Assembly: GCA_903813345.2 (NCBI GenBank) | Contig: CAIIXF020000011.1 | Location: forward strand, 3,560,571 to 3,620,570 | Reading direction: 5' to 3' | Origin: Owenia fusiformis | Lineage: Eukaryota > Annelida > Polychaeta > Sabellida > Oweniidae | Length of the DNA stretch: 60,000 bases | Shown: piece by piece, positions 1-12,037 of the stretch | Position numbering within the stretch: the stretch's first letter is position 1 | Layout: each line of letters begins with the position of its first letter | The notes under the pieces: model-generated | The model's database searches: none | Seen by the model: only the letters and a program-made list of their open reading frames with translations | Told to the model about the DNA's origin: nothing | Position numbers and translations under genes: made by a program

Positions 1-328
1 TTACCTAGATTTTTACATATCTCAAGAAGTACCTTAGAAGTACACTATTCCCTCAATACATATAACTCTCTAGCTAATAACCAAGCGTTATATGAATAAA
101 GCAAGAGTTTATCATGACCTTCCTCCATCTAAAAATAAGTAGGTCAACACAATTGCAAACATAACTAATCCCTACTCAATGACTATTTATATGTACAAAA
201 TATTAATCCATATGTATAGAGTGACACAATCAAACAATGGGACATCTGCCAAGTTGGGTTTATACATTCTGGAGACATTTTCTGAGACTGATAAAAAATT
301 CACATTTTCTCAGGAAGTTATTCATACC
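1..328. other. AT-rich sequence without recognised gene
   Basis: No splice-bounded open frame, RNA gene or repeat terminus was recognised here. The sequence is AT-rich, with short direct echoes only. Confidence 0.5.
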
Positions 329-795
329 ACCCTTAGGAAAAATGTTATGGGTATTACCCATAGTGTTATCCATAATAATGGTAATTCATTAGGTCATTTA
401 TGGTTTATATGTACATAACCCATAGTGTTACCCATAATGTTACCCATAACCAATAGTTATGGTTAAAACTTACATGTTATAACAATGATATACTCATAAT
501 TTTACATAAGTAGATGTTATGGGCTCAGCATGTGTAGGTTATTGGCAGATTATGTGTCCCCATAACATACACATAAATTCCAAATAACCTACTCATAACT
601 TGCACATTACCAATACATAATGGCATAACGTAAAAGCATTATTTACCCATTATTACCCATTATAAGTCATTACCAAAAAACTTAGGTTGGATACGGCATC
701 AATTACCCTTAAGTTATGGGTACTTGGTGGCTATGGGTAACAATATGGGTGGTTATGTGAAACCTATTGGTTACCCATAACATTTTTCCTAAGGG
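329..795. mobile_element. MITE-like element with ~25-bp terminal inverted repeats
   Basis: The ends form an inverted repeat: CCCTTAGGAAAAATGTTATG at 330-349 is mirrored as CATAACATTTTTCCTAAGGG at 776-795. The interior is dense in the motif TTACCCATAA and its complement. There is no coding capacity. This is the structure of a non-autonomous DNA transposon. No clear target duplication was seen, so the superfamily is unassigned. Confidence 0.7.
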
Positions 796-979
796 CTCCC
801 AAATCAACCGAATATACTTATATCAGTGATCTTGAATGCTTTTTATTGCTGTTTCTTGAAAATATACATATTTATCTACAATTTAATCCTACATATCAAG
901 GATATTAACGACATTGCATTTTCAAAAAATGTTAAGTGACCCCAGGGGTGTCTATAGCCATTTATTCTTTGAGTTCTAA

Positions 980-1170
980 TATCTGGCGTGAAAACAACAT
1001 TTTTTGATTTGGTTAAAATTGTACAAAAAGATTGGAGAATATTACATAATTGATCTCCAAAAAGAAAAAAATAACAAAATAACATAGAGAGATATAATGG
1101 ATTATAACAAATGGACTATGAGGTAATCCCTTTCTTGTTTATCCTTTACGTTGAGTATACGGTCAATATA
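980..1170. repeat. Dispersed repeat, copy 1 of a ~190-bp direct pair
   Basis: This segment matches 16430-16622 in the same orientation with few differences; both share the stretch TTTTTTGATTTGGTTAAAAT and a block ending in GAGTATACGGTCAA. The second copy lies just upstream of a candidate coding exon, but no exon remnant follows this copy. It could be a transposon fragment or a duplicated intron piece. Confidence 0.7.
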
Positions 1171-1818
1171 CGTAGTTAGAAAAAGGACGAGCTATTTTAG
1201 CTGACGGGTATAGAGGAGAACTTTTCAAAAAAGTTTTACTTTACCTTTTCCATTTGAGTCGAAAATTGTTTGTTCTGCGTTAAGATGTTTCTCTGACCTT
1301 CTACGAAATAAATTGGTCCCTGGGATATATCAATCTTTCCGAGTTCGGGCCTTTGTCACTTTGGATATATCGACTGTGACCCATTCTGTAGAAGTGCTCT
1401 AGAAATGCAACCTTCCTTACATGGAAGGTTACACATTCAAACCTATTTCAAACCATCTGTATGATTATGGTGGACACTTTCTGGGTAGTTGGACTTCATT
1501 TAGGGGTGGCAGACGGCCCTCGGATCAATTTATACCCCTACCTCCAAAATACCATGGGGGTACTTAAATACCACCAAATAAAAAGAATACTAATGCATGT
1601 CAGATATTCATTGTCTTATATTGGGTTGGGCATATTATGGTTAATAAGTGCCAGAAATTTCCAATCTCTAACTTATATGGTTACCATAGAAAAAGTAATT
1701 ATATCTCGAAATATTCTCAATTTGACCCCCCCCCAAATGTGTCCCTTTGTTCTCAAAGTGAAATATTTCCAAATTTGTTTAGATTTTATCGCTGCTTCTT
1801 TGTCAAAATTTGTAATAA
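1171..1818. other. Intergenic sequence, nothing recognised
   Basis: Overlapping open frames near 1461-1885 look like chance: no splice sites, domains or biased composition. A run of nine C lies at 1726-1734. Confidence 0.4.
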
Positions 1819-2810
1819 TACAGGGCGTTCATATAGTTCTTGCAAAAGTTCTCTAAAATTTTGGTTTCTCAATCAATCTGGCTGAAATTTTCACTCAGTA
1901 TACCTACACCATTCATACATTGAGATCCTAAGTTATAATTATTAAGTCCTCGAGGAAGAAAAGTTATAGTTGTTATCGTCACACGAGTAAGGGGTAGCCG
2001 GAGCAGGCAAAAAAGGATCTGTTTTATTTGGATGTTCAAAATGTTTTTACTTGTCCTATTTACTTTAATATCACAGTATCCCAAGAGTATAGGTGTTCAG
2101 AATAGTGTCCATTGTGGTCTAAACACCTCTGTCGTCTTACTTACCATTCCTCAAATATATTGGGGAACCCTTTTGGAAAATCTATTGCAATTGGTCTTTG
2201 TATGGATGGCTTTTATCAACGTCATCTGATCCTCACTGGATTTCTTTCTTGGACGGCCTGATCTAGCATTCTCCTTACCAGTTGTTCTGCCATCAGTATA
2301 AATGTCTTAGTCCGTTTTGTAAATGTTTTTTTTGGCCATAGCCTACTTCCAAAATATCATCAAGTGCTGATTTTGCAGCCATTTCCACAAAAATAAAATT
2401 GCCGCTGCCTTTCACAAAGTCCAAATTCATCAACCAATATAGGTCACTTTGATACCACGAGTGATGTCATGAATCAAAGAAATTTCAACTATGATGTCAT
2501 CATATGATATTTAAGTGTTGACATGGCAACATTGGCTTGTTTCGTATTTTCAAGGATACTTTGAAGTATGTTAAAGTTACCTCTAACCCATATTTTTTAT
2601 CTCAATTTTTGTTTTTTCAATGCTGCTCCGCCTACCCCCGACTCGTTTTACTCTAGCAATCATAACTTTTTTTCTTCAAAGACTTATTCATTATTATTCA
2701 AGATTCAAATGTATGAATAGTGTAGATATACTGAGGGAAACTTTCAGCCAGATTGATTGAGAAACAAAAAAATTAGAGTACTTTTGCAAGAACTTTATGA
2801 ACGCCCTGTA
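1819..2810. mobile_element. Inverted-repeat DNA transposon derivative, ~1 kb, ends TACAGGGCGTTCAT
   Basis: The left end TACAGGGCGTTCAT at 1819 is mirrored by ATGAACGCCCTGTA ending at 2810. The inverted repeats are long and diverged, about 195 bp each (1819-2014 and 2619-2810). Terminal TA on both sides fits a TA target duplication as used by Tc1/mariner-like elements. No transposase remains, so it is probably non-autonomous. Confidence 0.75.
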
Positions 2811-3729
2811 TGTCTATATTAACACTAAAACACTTAAAAGTTGATATAATGATCCTATAAATCAATAAAAATTATCAAATATAGTCACACATAGCTGCTT
2901 TCAGGGAAAAGTGGGCGTGTCACTTTTTGGTACTTGTACACTTGTTGCAGCATTAAATGGAAAATGCAGGTTACACTAACAATAATTGACATTTAATTAG
3001 CATCTACTAATGTTGTGTAACAATGTAATTTGTTCATTATCATTATTAGACACTTTAAATATTTGATATAACTGTTATCCTGACCCTTCCCTATAGGTCA
3101 TCAATGGTCAAATGAACTTTTAGTTTAAGTCTTATAGGGTCTTTGGTCTTATAAATCAGTCAAGAGTCAAGTCTTACTTATTCATTGACTTGTTCCTAGA
3201 ATATGAATGGATAAGTTCAAGTCATCTAGATCTATGAGTTACAATTAATTAATATGTTTATTCAACATGGTTCAATATTTAGAACCATTTTACCATGTTT
3301 ACTGCAATTGAAAAGTAATAATGAACAGTTCAATCCTTTGGGTATGATATGTGATGCTGGTGTGGTGCTGGTTGCATAACATTTATGACTTGGATTAAAC
3401 TTAAATGAACTAATATAACTCTGGCTATTAACCCTACCCTAGTATCCTTCACATAACCTCTAAATCATCTTCATATCCATGGCCTACATGGGGAAGGAGG
3501 GAGGGTTACAAATAGTGACCAAGGATAATTTGAATCAAAGCAAAAAGACGTAATACTTAAAACTAGAAAGATGGGAGACCATTTATACCCTTCCTAATAT
3601 TTTGCCCAATACATCACACTAAGATCTATTTTGTCAGACACTTGCTGATTCTTTTATCAATACCTCAACATCAGGCAATGCATGATCTATCCAATGGATT
3701 AAAGATGATACTTGATTCTAATGTGGCAA
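2811..3729. other. Intergenic AT-rich sequence, nothing recognised
   Basis: No coding, RNA or terminal-repeat signal was identified between the inverted-repeat element and the 3' end of the minus-strand LINE. Confidence 0.4.
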
Positions 3730-6160
3730 AATATCTGGCTTCATGATCAGAAAATACACAAAATATCTACTACCAATCGCCATAGGCATTCTAGGTAGTT
3801 TAAATTACAATAGAGGATTAATTACAATTATCATAGATGGTTATTATTGGTAATGTGAGAGGTTGGGGGGGGGGTTGTCACAAGATACAAATGAGAATAA
3901 CATTAATTTGATGGAAACTTATAACAGGCCTGTACAAATTGCATCACTATATCTATCAGGATTTTCTGAGAATCAATAGTGAGTTCATTTTCATAAATTA
4001 AATATTTGACCTGTTCTGTCTTACTAGAAATAAGTTGAGTATCAAACAATAAATTTTGTTCACGAAGTGCAGTCATCATTTTATTACGTTCATGTGTATG
4101 GCGAGGGTAGGTTAGAATGAAATGCTTTGTGTCTTCAGTAGAGCCACAGAGGCATTTGTTGTCAATTATTCCAGTAAAATTATGAGTAAAGAAATGGTCT
4201 TTAAGGGCAAAGTCAACTCGAAGCCTATTTAGCAGTTTTTCGTTGGTTCTACTTAAATTTAGTTTTGTAGTTGGTATGAAGTTAGAGATAGGGATAAATA
4301 TCTGTTTGATAGAGCTTTTGAATCTAGAAATGGTTTGAATTTCACGAAAAGTCTGGCTTAGCTGGTTCCAATCATTTATAAGTTTTAAAACTGGTGCTTT
4401 GGAGAGTCTCATTGAAATATTTCTTGGGCAGGAAAAGGGTAAGGAGTGTCTTAGAATTCTAGTTGCTTGGTTGCGATGTTGGTCAAAGAGACTATGGACA
4501 TAATAAGGCACGTCCTTCCTTACAATTTTGAACATCAGTCTTAGATTTTTTTCGTGTCTTTTGTCAGTAAGTGATTTCCACTGTAAACATTTTAAAGTTT
4601 TTGAGGTGTTAGAGCCATGCAGTACCCCAGCACATATAACAGCAGCTTGGTAGTGGATTTTATCAAGCTTTGATAAGGCCGCCAAGGATGACGATCCGTA
4701 AATGGAGCTGCAATAGTCAAAATGAGACGCCAAATGAATTATACATTATTTCAAGATGGTGCGACTGTATTTTGTTTGTAATGAGCTTCAAAGGATTTAA
4801 CAGTTTTTGAACTTTATTAGACAGATAGTTTATATGGTCATTAAAAGTCAAATTCTCATCTAAGATGAAACCCAGGTGCTTGTGTGATTGCTTTTGGGGG
4901 ATCATTTCACCATCAAAGTAAAGCGGAGACATTTGAATATTTTTTTGTCGGTTTGAGCGAAAAACTAAATGAGCACTTTTAGATGCTTTAAATTTCAATT
5001 GCCAGGTTCTAGACCATACACTTAAAAGATTTAGGTCATTTTGCAGTTGGCCAGTTTGATTGCCAGAAGGGTGAAAGAAAGAGTATAATGAGGTATCATC
5101 TGCATAGATAAAAGTTTTCGAGGTCAGAGTGTCGGGGAGGTCATTTATGTATATCAGAAACATCAGGGGTCCGATCATAGACACCTGAGGCACACCGGAG
5201 TTTATGAAGTGGTCAGGAGAAAAGTTTGATGTGTGATCATCTACAGTGACACAGACTTTTCGATTTTCTAAGTAAGAAGAGCAGAGGTCGGCTAATTTAC
5301 CTTGAATTCCATATGATTTCATCTTGTGAATGAGTAAGTTATGCGGTACAGTATCAAAAGCAGACGCCACGTCTAAATAAACAGAATTAACAAAGTTCCC
5401 CTTTTCCATTTCGTTAAATATAAAGTCAGTTATGGCAGAAATCCAGATTGAAATTGATAAAGAAGGTTATTTTCAAGTAGATGCGTTAAAATGCGATTAT
5501 GCACAACTTTTTCAAAAATTTTGGAAAAGGTGCTTAGCAAAGTAATCGGTCTATAATTCTCAACTTGAGATCTCTCAGACTTCTTATAAATTGGAGAAAT
5601 GTTTCCAGCAACTAGGAAATTGGCCACATGCAAAAATCATGTTAAACAATTTTGATAATTGGAAGGATAATGCTTCCTGGGCTATTTTTGTCATTCTGTT
5701 ATTAATTTTGTCAAGACCACAGGCTTTATCGCGATCAAAGGACTGGATTATTTGAAGAATTTAATCTGGATTGGTAATTAAATGGTCAATTGATATTACA
5801 GTTCTATTTGGAAAATGTGGAAGTGCATCGTTATCCACTTGGTTTAAATTATGATATTTTGAAGAAAAAAAGTTAAGGAAACGCTCAGCTTTTTCACCCT
5901 CAGTTGTAGCTATGTGATCTGAAAAATTGCATTTCAAACTAGGAAGTAAAGCATGAAAAGTTCTGGATAGAAAAGAATTGACTATGTTCCAGTATTGTTT
6001 TCCTTTACAGGTTGATTCATTAATCTGTTTTACAATGTTTTCCTGGTAATTTAATTTTGCCTCTTTTATTAAGGATTTGACCTTTTCAGCTTGAGCAGTG
6101 TAGTTGTCAAAAATAGTTATGTCATTTTTTGATTTAGTTTTCCGATAAAGTCGTTCGAAT
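3730..6160 (-). mobile_element. Decayed non-LTR retrotransposon (LINE), reverse transcriptase region
   Basis: Read on the minus strand, three overlapping or adjacent frames (5633-5430, 5409-4717, 4733-3903) make up a reverse transcriptase and C-terminal region. Visible motifs are NYRPITLLSTFSKIFEKV, AFDTVPHNLL, SGVPQ, GPLMFLIYINDLP, the catalytic block YADDTSL and, near the C-terminus, a Cys/His cluster (CLCGSTEDTKHF). Further upstream, 5640-6140 encodes the typical endonuclease-to-RT linker (RKFERLYRKTK) with an internal stop. Frameshifts, a small deletion near 5420 and the missing endonuclease show it is dead and 5' truncated. The stop codon is at about 3903; the 3' UTR resembles that of the LINE at 37041-38667, with which it shares family-level protein similarity. 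The clade was not determined. Confidence 0.9.
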
Positions 6161-6651
6161 TTACGAATTGCGAACGTTCGTTTCTACGAATGGTACAAAA
6201 ACGGACTCCTGTTTAATAAATGAATGTAATTCTATGATGTGAACGAATGTTTAACGGCGAATGGTGGATGTTCGCAACTCTGCACAAATAATGTCGGATC
6301 ATACGTTTGCAGCTGTCGCGATGGGTTCTCTTTGCAAAACGGCACTACATGTACGTCAACCTTTTCTTTTATTTCTTGTTTTTGAAATTGATTTCATATT
6401 TGACAATACATACTAAACTGAACAACATTTATAGTGAGATGGCTGAGGTGAAATAACCCCAATAATTCTACACTTTCTGTAAAAACCCAAAATTATGATT
6501 TATTTTCATTATTGGAATCCCCAAAACTGACCTGATACATCTCCGAATACTCTACATGTATGTTGTCACGAAAATCCAAGATGGCCGCCACAAGCACCTC
6601 TTTTCACGGTCCTGTTTACACCGTTCCGTATTAGTGGATTTGTTGACATAA
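6161..6651. other. Intergenic sequence with a short GTTCG palindromic cluster
   Basis: The stretch just beyond the LINE end (6150-6190) has closely spaced GTTCG and CGAAC motifs in both orientations. Otherwise nothing was recognised. Confidence 0.4.
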
Positions 6652-6785
6652 ATACGGAATAAATCATACAATGCCATGAACAATGGTGACCTTGTCCTAC
6701 GTAAATTGAGATTATGTTACATAGCAAGTTCGCACGGCGATACTGTATACAGTCAAGTCAAGTAAGTAAGTCAACATTCGAAAAT
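6652..6785. repeat. Mosaic repeat blocks P (6652-6752) and Q (6753-6785)
   Basis: Block P is repeated in inverse orientation at about 14388-14485 (shared GAATAAATCATAC and CAAGTTCGCACGGCGATACT). Block Q is repeated in inverse orientation at 12038-12060 (shared AAGTCAACATTCGA). The two blocks recombine with different neighbours elsewhere, so they are modular pieces of an inverted-repeat mobile family. Confidence 0.65.
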
Positions 6786-7307
6786 AAAAATCTCAAAAAT
6801 CGTACATCTTTGATTTCCTTAATAATTTGTGAGGTGGTTATTAATGATAATATACATTTTAACGTATTAATTTTGAGTACATCCCGAATCCATTCTCAAC
6901 AAAGCGTTCTCGAAATAAGTATTCGAAATGTTTGAGTTCGGGATGATAAAAGTGCGTAAAGATATACCGCTCAAATGCATATTCTTCTTATTTACTCCCT
7001 GACACATTACTCCAGTAAAATCGTTGTAAATTTTCACAAATAAATGAAAAAATTGCAACACAGAGTAAACCTAGTGTAATCAATAGCCATTGGTAAGTAA
7101 AACAACATATCAAAAATCTAGAAAAATCTAAGTGGTGGAAAACCTTAAAATCACCATTTATACCCCTTGGGATAATTTTATGAGGGGGTAATATGATAAT
7201 CATTAATAATTTCTGTTACATAACTCTAATCACTATAAAATTTTCAGGGATCAGGCGCCTATATAAAGTGAGTTATCACGACAATTTTGAAACTAATTGG
7301 TCAATTG

Positions 7308-7321
7308 GTTACCATAGCAAC
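7308..7321. promoter_or_regulatory. X-box-like palindrome GTTACCATAGCAAC
   Basis: This fits the RFX-type X-box consensus (GTNRCC, 0-3 bp, RGYAAC). It sits in the left arm of the long inverted repeat. Function is not shown. Confidence 0.4.
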
Positions 7322-7683
7322 GCAATTCAATTGCTCAAAATTTTAAATATTTCAGGTAAATCTGAAGCTTCTTTTAATAACAGATGTTGCCATTTCTCTT
7401 CAAATCATTTGAAAATGAACATTAAACTACCCTAAAAACATATTTGAGGAGTGTTTAATAAGATAACATGATAAATGTGATAAATTATATGATATCTTTG
7501 ACCCTGAACTCTATTCTATTAGGTGACTACCTCTCTATCTACTCAAAAGTTGGCGTGGCACTTTTCAGTGATAATGTCCTAAAACAGTTATTTTTACAAA
7601 ATCAGTCACAGTTATATTTATAGAGCTCATGGATACGGATGTTATTCTTTAATATGGTGAGCCTGTACATGATTGGTCAAGGG

Positions 7684-7697
7684 GTTGCCATAGTAAC
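7684..7697. promoter_or_regulatory. X-box-like palindrome GTTGCCATAGTAAC
   Basis: Second X-box-like site in the left arm, with one half-site change from the consensus. The preceding bases (GATTGGTCAAGG) resemble those before the first site. Confidence 0.35.
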
Positions 7698-7814
7698 ACA
7701 GAGCATAATAAACGCAAATAGTGTAGTGCATATGTTCTGAAAAAACGTATAACATAGAATATGATTCAACCCCGAGCGTATATGGTGTCCTTCAATACCA
7801 AGAACATGTCATCC

Positions 7815-9545
7815 AATAGTCTAATATGGTAGAACCTGAGACTATAGAATAGTTCAGAAGAGCCTAAGTTGGTTCAGCCTCCAGAGTACATAGATGATAC
7901 AGCCCGATCAAGAGTATAAAATTAGTGCAGTCTCAAGAATCTAATATCATAATGATACAGCCTCAAGTAGTATATGTATTCAGCATCCAGAGTCCAAGAT
8001 GATATAACATTCAGAATCTAAGATTGCTATAGTAGTCAGAGCCTAGAATCAGTACAGCCTCCATAAGTCTAAGATGGTATAGCCTCCAGACCCTTAGATG
8101 GTACAGCCTCCAGATATAACATGGGATCAGTCTCCAGAGTATAAGATGGTACAGCTTTCAGAGGCTATGATTGCTATAGCATTCAGAGCATAGGATGGGT
8201 ACAGCCTCCATGAGTCTAAGATGGTACAGCCTCCATGAGTCTAAGATGGTACAGCCTCCAGATATAACATGGAATCAGTCTCCAGAGTCTAAGATGATAC
8301 AGCTTCAGAGACTATGATTGCTATAGCATCCAGAGGCTAAGATAGGCACAGTTTCCACGAGTCTAAGATGGTACAGCTTCCAGATATAACATGGGTTTAG
8401 TCTCCAGAGTCCAAGATGGTAGATCCTTCAGATCATTTGATTGCTATAGCATTCAGAGCCTATGATAAGTACAGCCTCCAAGAGTCTAGCATGTACAGCC
8501 TCCAACCCTTAGATGGTACAGCCTCTCGATATAACATAGGACCAGTTTCCAGAATCTAAGATGGTACAGCCTTTAGAGCCTAAAATGGTTCAGCCTCCAA
8601 AGTTGAAAATGGTATAGCCTACGACTAATATTAACAATTAGAGTCTAATATGGCCTCAGGAGTTTAATGGGTACATCTACTTCTATAATGGCTACAACCT
8701 TCAATTCCAAGAGTCTAAGATGACCGAGCCTCTATAATTTAAAATTGATACAGCCTACAGAGTCTAATATGGTACAACATCCAGAGTATAATATGAATTC
8801 AACATCCAGAGACCAATATGGCATAGCTTCAGAGTTTAATTTGGATTCCGCCTCTAGGGCCAAAGATAGTACAGCCACAATAGTCTATGATTTCTATGAA
8901 AGTCAAGAGTCAAAGATAGGTACAGCCTCCAAGTGTCTAAGATAGTACAACCTACAAGAGTCTGAGATGGTATAGCCTCCAAGAGCCTAAATGGTATAGC
9001 CTCCATAGTCTACAATGGGTATAGCCTCCATAGTCTACAATGGGTATAGCCTCCTAGAGACTAGGATGATATCGCCTCCAGAGTCTCCAATGGGTATAGT
9101 CTCCAGAGTCAAAAATGGTATAGCCTCCAGAACCTTTGATGAGTTCTTGGAACAGCCTTCGAGAGAAGATGGTACACCTTCCAGATGCAGAGTTAACAAC
9201 GGGTACAGCCTCCAAGAGTCTACAATGGGTATAGCCTCCAGAGCTTCTAGTGTTTAATGGGTACAGCATCCATAATCTAGGATTGATACAGCCTATATAG
9301 TCTAAGTTGATAAATCTTCTAGAGTCTAAGATGTCAAGAATCACAATTTTGCCACATATAATATCAATATGTGATTAATAAATAGATATAAGATGGTACA
9401 GCCTCTAGAGTCTTAGAGGTTGTAGACTCTAGTGTTTAATGGGTACATCCTCCAAAGTCTACAATGGGTAGAATATCCATAATCTAAGATTGATACAGCG
9501 TGCAGGGTCTAAGTTGGTACATCTTCTTGAGTCTAAGATGTCAAG
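7815..9545. repeat. Degenerate 24-bp minisatellite
   Basis: Dozens of diverged tandem units follow the consensus TACAGCCTCCAGAGTCTAAG plus ATGG, mostly 24 bp with length drift. A ~170-bp end segment is duplicated (about 9250-9375 and 9434-9600), including a non-repeat piece with GTCAAGAATCAC. In one frame the unit is eight codons (MVQPPESK-like), but stops and frameshifts are common, so this is not treated as a gene. It forms the spacer of the surrounding inverted repeat. Confidence 0.92.
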
Positions 9546-9676
9546 AATCACCATTTTGTCACATACCTGGTATAACACCAATCTGTGATTAATTAATAGG
9601 TCAGGAAATGCTTAGACAGATGGGCGGGCAGACGAACAAACAGAGCAGTATTTCAAGAAACAGCATTATTAGTTGT

Positions 9677-9690
9677 GTTACCATAGCAAA
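9677..9690. promoter_or_regulatory. X-box-like site GTTACCATAGCAAA
   Basis: Differs from the 7308 site only in the last base. It is located at the start of the right arm. Confidence 0.3.
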
Positions 9691-9834
9691 CGCATATCAA
9701 TATTATCCAAACCTGTATTTGTTAAAAAAGATCATACACTAAAACAGTTCTTAAGGATGAATGTAATAAACAATTAAGATTAACAAGGATTGCCTGAAAT
9801 TACCTTTACCCACGATTCACATACAATATGTTGT

Positions 9835-9848
9835 GTTACTATGGCAAC
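9835..9848. promoter_or_regulatory. X-box-like site GTTACTATGGCAAC
   Basis: Right-arm counterpart of the 7684 site, read on the opposite strand. Confidence 0.35.
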
Positions 9849-10187
9849 CAATTGACAAAAGATATTTGGACTCACCATTCCAGATAATTACATATGTATT
9901 AATGACCCTTGTAAATATGATTCTGTCAACATGAAATTATTTGGAATTGTATTAACAAAAAGTGCCAGGCCCACTTTGTGGTAAATTGAGCAGTAGTTAT
10001 CAAACATGAGCCAAATATGTCATCCTATTAACCTATTTATCATGTTATCTTGTTGTAAACTCCTTCAATATGTATAACGCTCAAGTTTGTGTTCCTTTTG
10101 AAAAATTAAAAATGACAAACTACGATCTGTTTGTAGGGAAACGGTAGATTTATCCTTAATATTTACAATATTTTGCAATTAAGTTAT

Positions 10188-10201
10188 GTTGCCATGGTAA
10201 C
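10188..10201. promoter_or_regulatory. X-box-like palindrome GTTGCCATGGTAAC
   Basis: Right-arm counterpart of the 7308 site; a perfect inverted fit to the RFX X-box half-sites with a 2-bp spacer. Confidence 0.4.
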
Positions 10202-10500
10202 CAATTGACCAATCAAGATCAGTCTTTTCATAACAACTAACTATATATGGATGCATAATCCCTGAAAATTTGAATGTGATTGGAGGCACCCAACAGAAGA
10301 TATAAATGCTTAACACAGTACCCCCTCATAAAATAAGACCAGGGGGTACAAATAGTGATTTTTACATGTCTTCCACTACTTAGATTTTTCTAGATTTTTG
10401 ATATGTCTTTAAATTCATCAATATGCATTTGTTGCACTAGGTTTAATAAGTGTTGCAATTTTTTCATTTATTTTTCGTGTTTTTACTGGAGTACATGCCC

Positions 10501-12037
10501 ATGAATGTTGCATAAGTAAATATCTCCGTTTAAAAAAAAATTGAAAACGATGTTCTCTACAGGTGCCATTTTTTATAATTGAAAAACAAAATTGAACATT
10601 TTGCTTTTCTAAATTGATAAGTTTCTTGGAATACAACTTAACCGTGAACGATTTAAGTCATTAATAATATTTCCCTCAGTGAACCCATGCTGAATAGACA
10701 GTAACTGGGTCAATGTTTTGTGTTCAACCTTTTTTTCATGACTTTTAAACATGAGTCGACGATTATGTAGGAAATTTCATTTCCAAATGTAAGCGTGGCA
10801 ACTCCTGTTTTTGCACAATATCTAGCCTTTTATAATGATAGATCGCCAAAATCTGCATGTACCTATCAATGAGGCGATATGTTTTTAAATGTATAGATGT
10901 AAGCTATAAACTCAAACAAAAATTCAAACCACCCGCTCTATTATTTTGATTACACAAGACGAAATTTCCACTCCCGGGGAGCACTTTGGTACCACTTTGA
11001 AGAAAGATTCTTGAAAAATCGTTCGAATTTTCACAAAAGGTTTTACGTAATTTTATTGTTTTGTTTAAGCCTCGGCTTATATCATACTCAAATCCAATAC
11101 CATAATTATAAATTAATATGAAGCATTCAACTCACCAGTTTAAATGATAAACCGTTTCGAGAATTGATGATTTGAATTAATTGTGGATATTTACGTAAAT
11201 GTAAGTCGGCATGTATTCGACAGTTAATGTACACACATGATGTATGCATCAAAGTGTGACTTAAATATCAATTCGTGACTATCACATTTGGCTTTCAAAA
11301 ATTAAGTTGGAAGTTACAGTGGTAGGAGATGAACGAAAACGCCAATCACATCCAAATATCCGAACGACGTTTAGTATTAACAATACACTTTTCGTGCATC
11401 TCGAACAAGGTAAGGTTCTGTGATCCAGCAATGTGCATTTCGAAAGACAAAATTCACAGATATCATCACATTTTATTGAGTAGGATATTACATTCGAAAT
11501 CAAAACTTTCAAATTATTTTTTTTAACCAAGAATTGTAAGAACTTGAAACATGTTGTTAATTTTTCAAACGGCATATCCTCATTCACGTTCTTTGACAAG
11601 GATGAATCCATTAGAAAATATGGATTTTCTTGTTTATTCTTTAAGACTACCCTTGAAATTTAAGTATGTAAGATATTACAGTGTAAATTGACACGCATTT
11701 GTTTGATCCATATCAGGAACAAATAAATGCAGTACCAGCTTGCAATATTTGAAAACAGAAAGTTCATTTTGTATGTTAACAAGAAAAAATACATTTATGG
11801 TTGGTTTATAATGAAAAATGACGAATAACATACATCTTTTGAAGTAGGGGTATACAGGGACACAGTGGAAAATCAGAAATTTAGGTCATATCCCAAAGAT
11901 TGCTTCACCAATATGTAACAGAACATCAAAATTATAATTTACACGTTTGCTGCTAGATTTATTAAAAATAATTAACCAGAGGTTAACTTAAATTGTGGCA
12001 CCATTCTTATTAATAAATACTGATGAACATACGAATA
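10501..12037. other. Intergenic sequence, nothing recognised
   Basis: A 109-codon minus-strand frame at 11282-11611 contains several Cys residues but matches no domain I recognise and has no splice context. The remainder is AT-rich without repeat termini. Confidence 0.4.

Larger units (their letters stand above)
6985..10500. repeat. Long diverged inverted repeat with minisatellite spacer
   Basis: The left arm (about 6985-7770) and right arm (about 9655-10500) are diverged reverse complements. Corresponding blocks include ATATCAAAAATCTAGAAAAA at 7109 against TTTTTCTAGATTTTTGATAT at 10384, AAGATAACATGATAAAT at 7460 against its complement near 10040, and GGTTACCATAGCAAC at 7307 against GTTGCCATGGTAACC at 10188. 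The spacer is a degenerate 24-bp minisatellite. The whole could extrude as a large stem-loop or be a foldback-type mobile element. No coding region is present. Confidence 0.7.

Noticed and set aside
11282-11611. 109-codon minus-strand frame with several cysteines
   Set aside because: Spacing fits no zinc-binding or extracellular module I know, and there are no splice borders.
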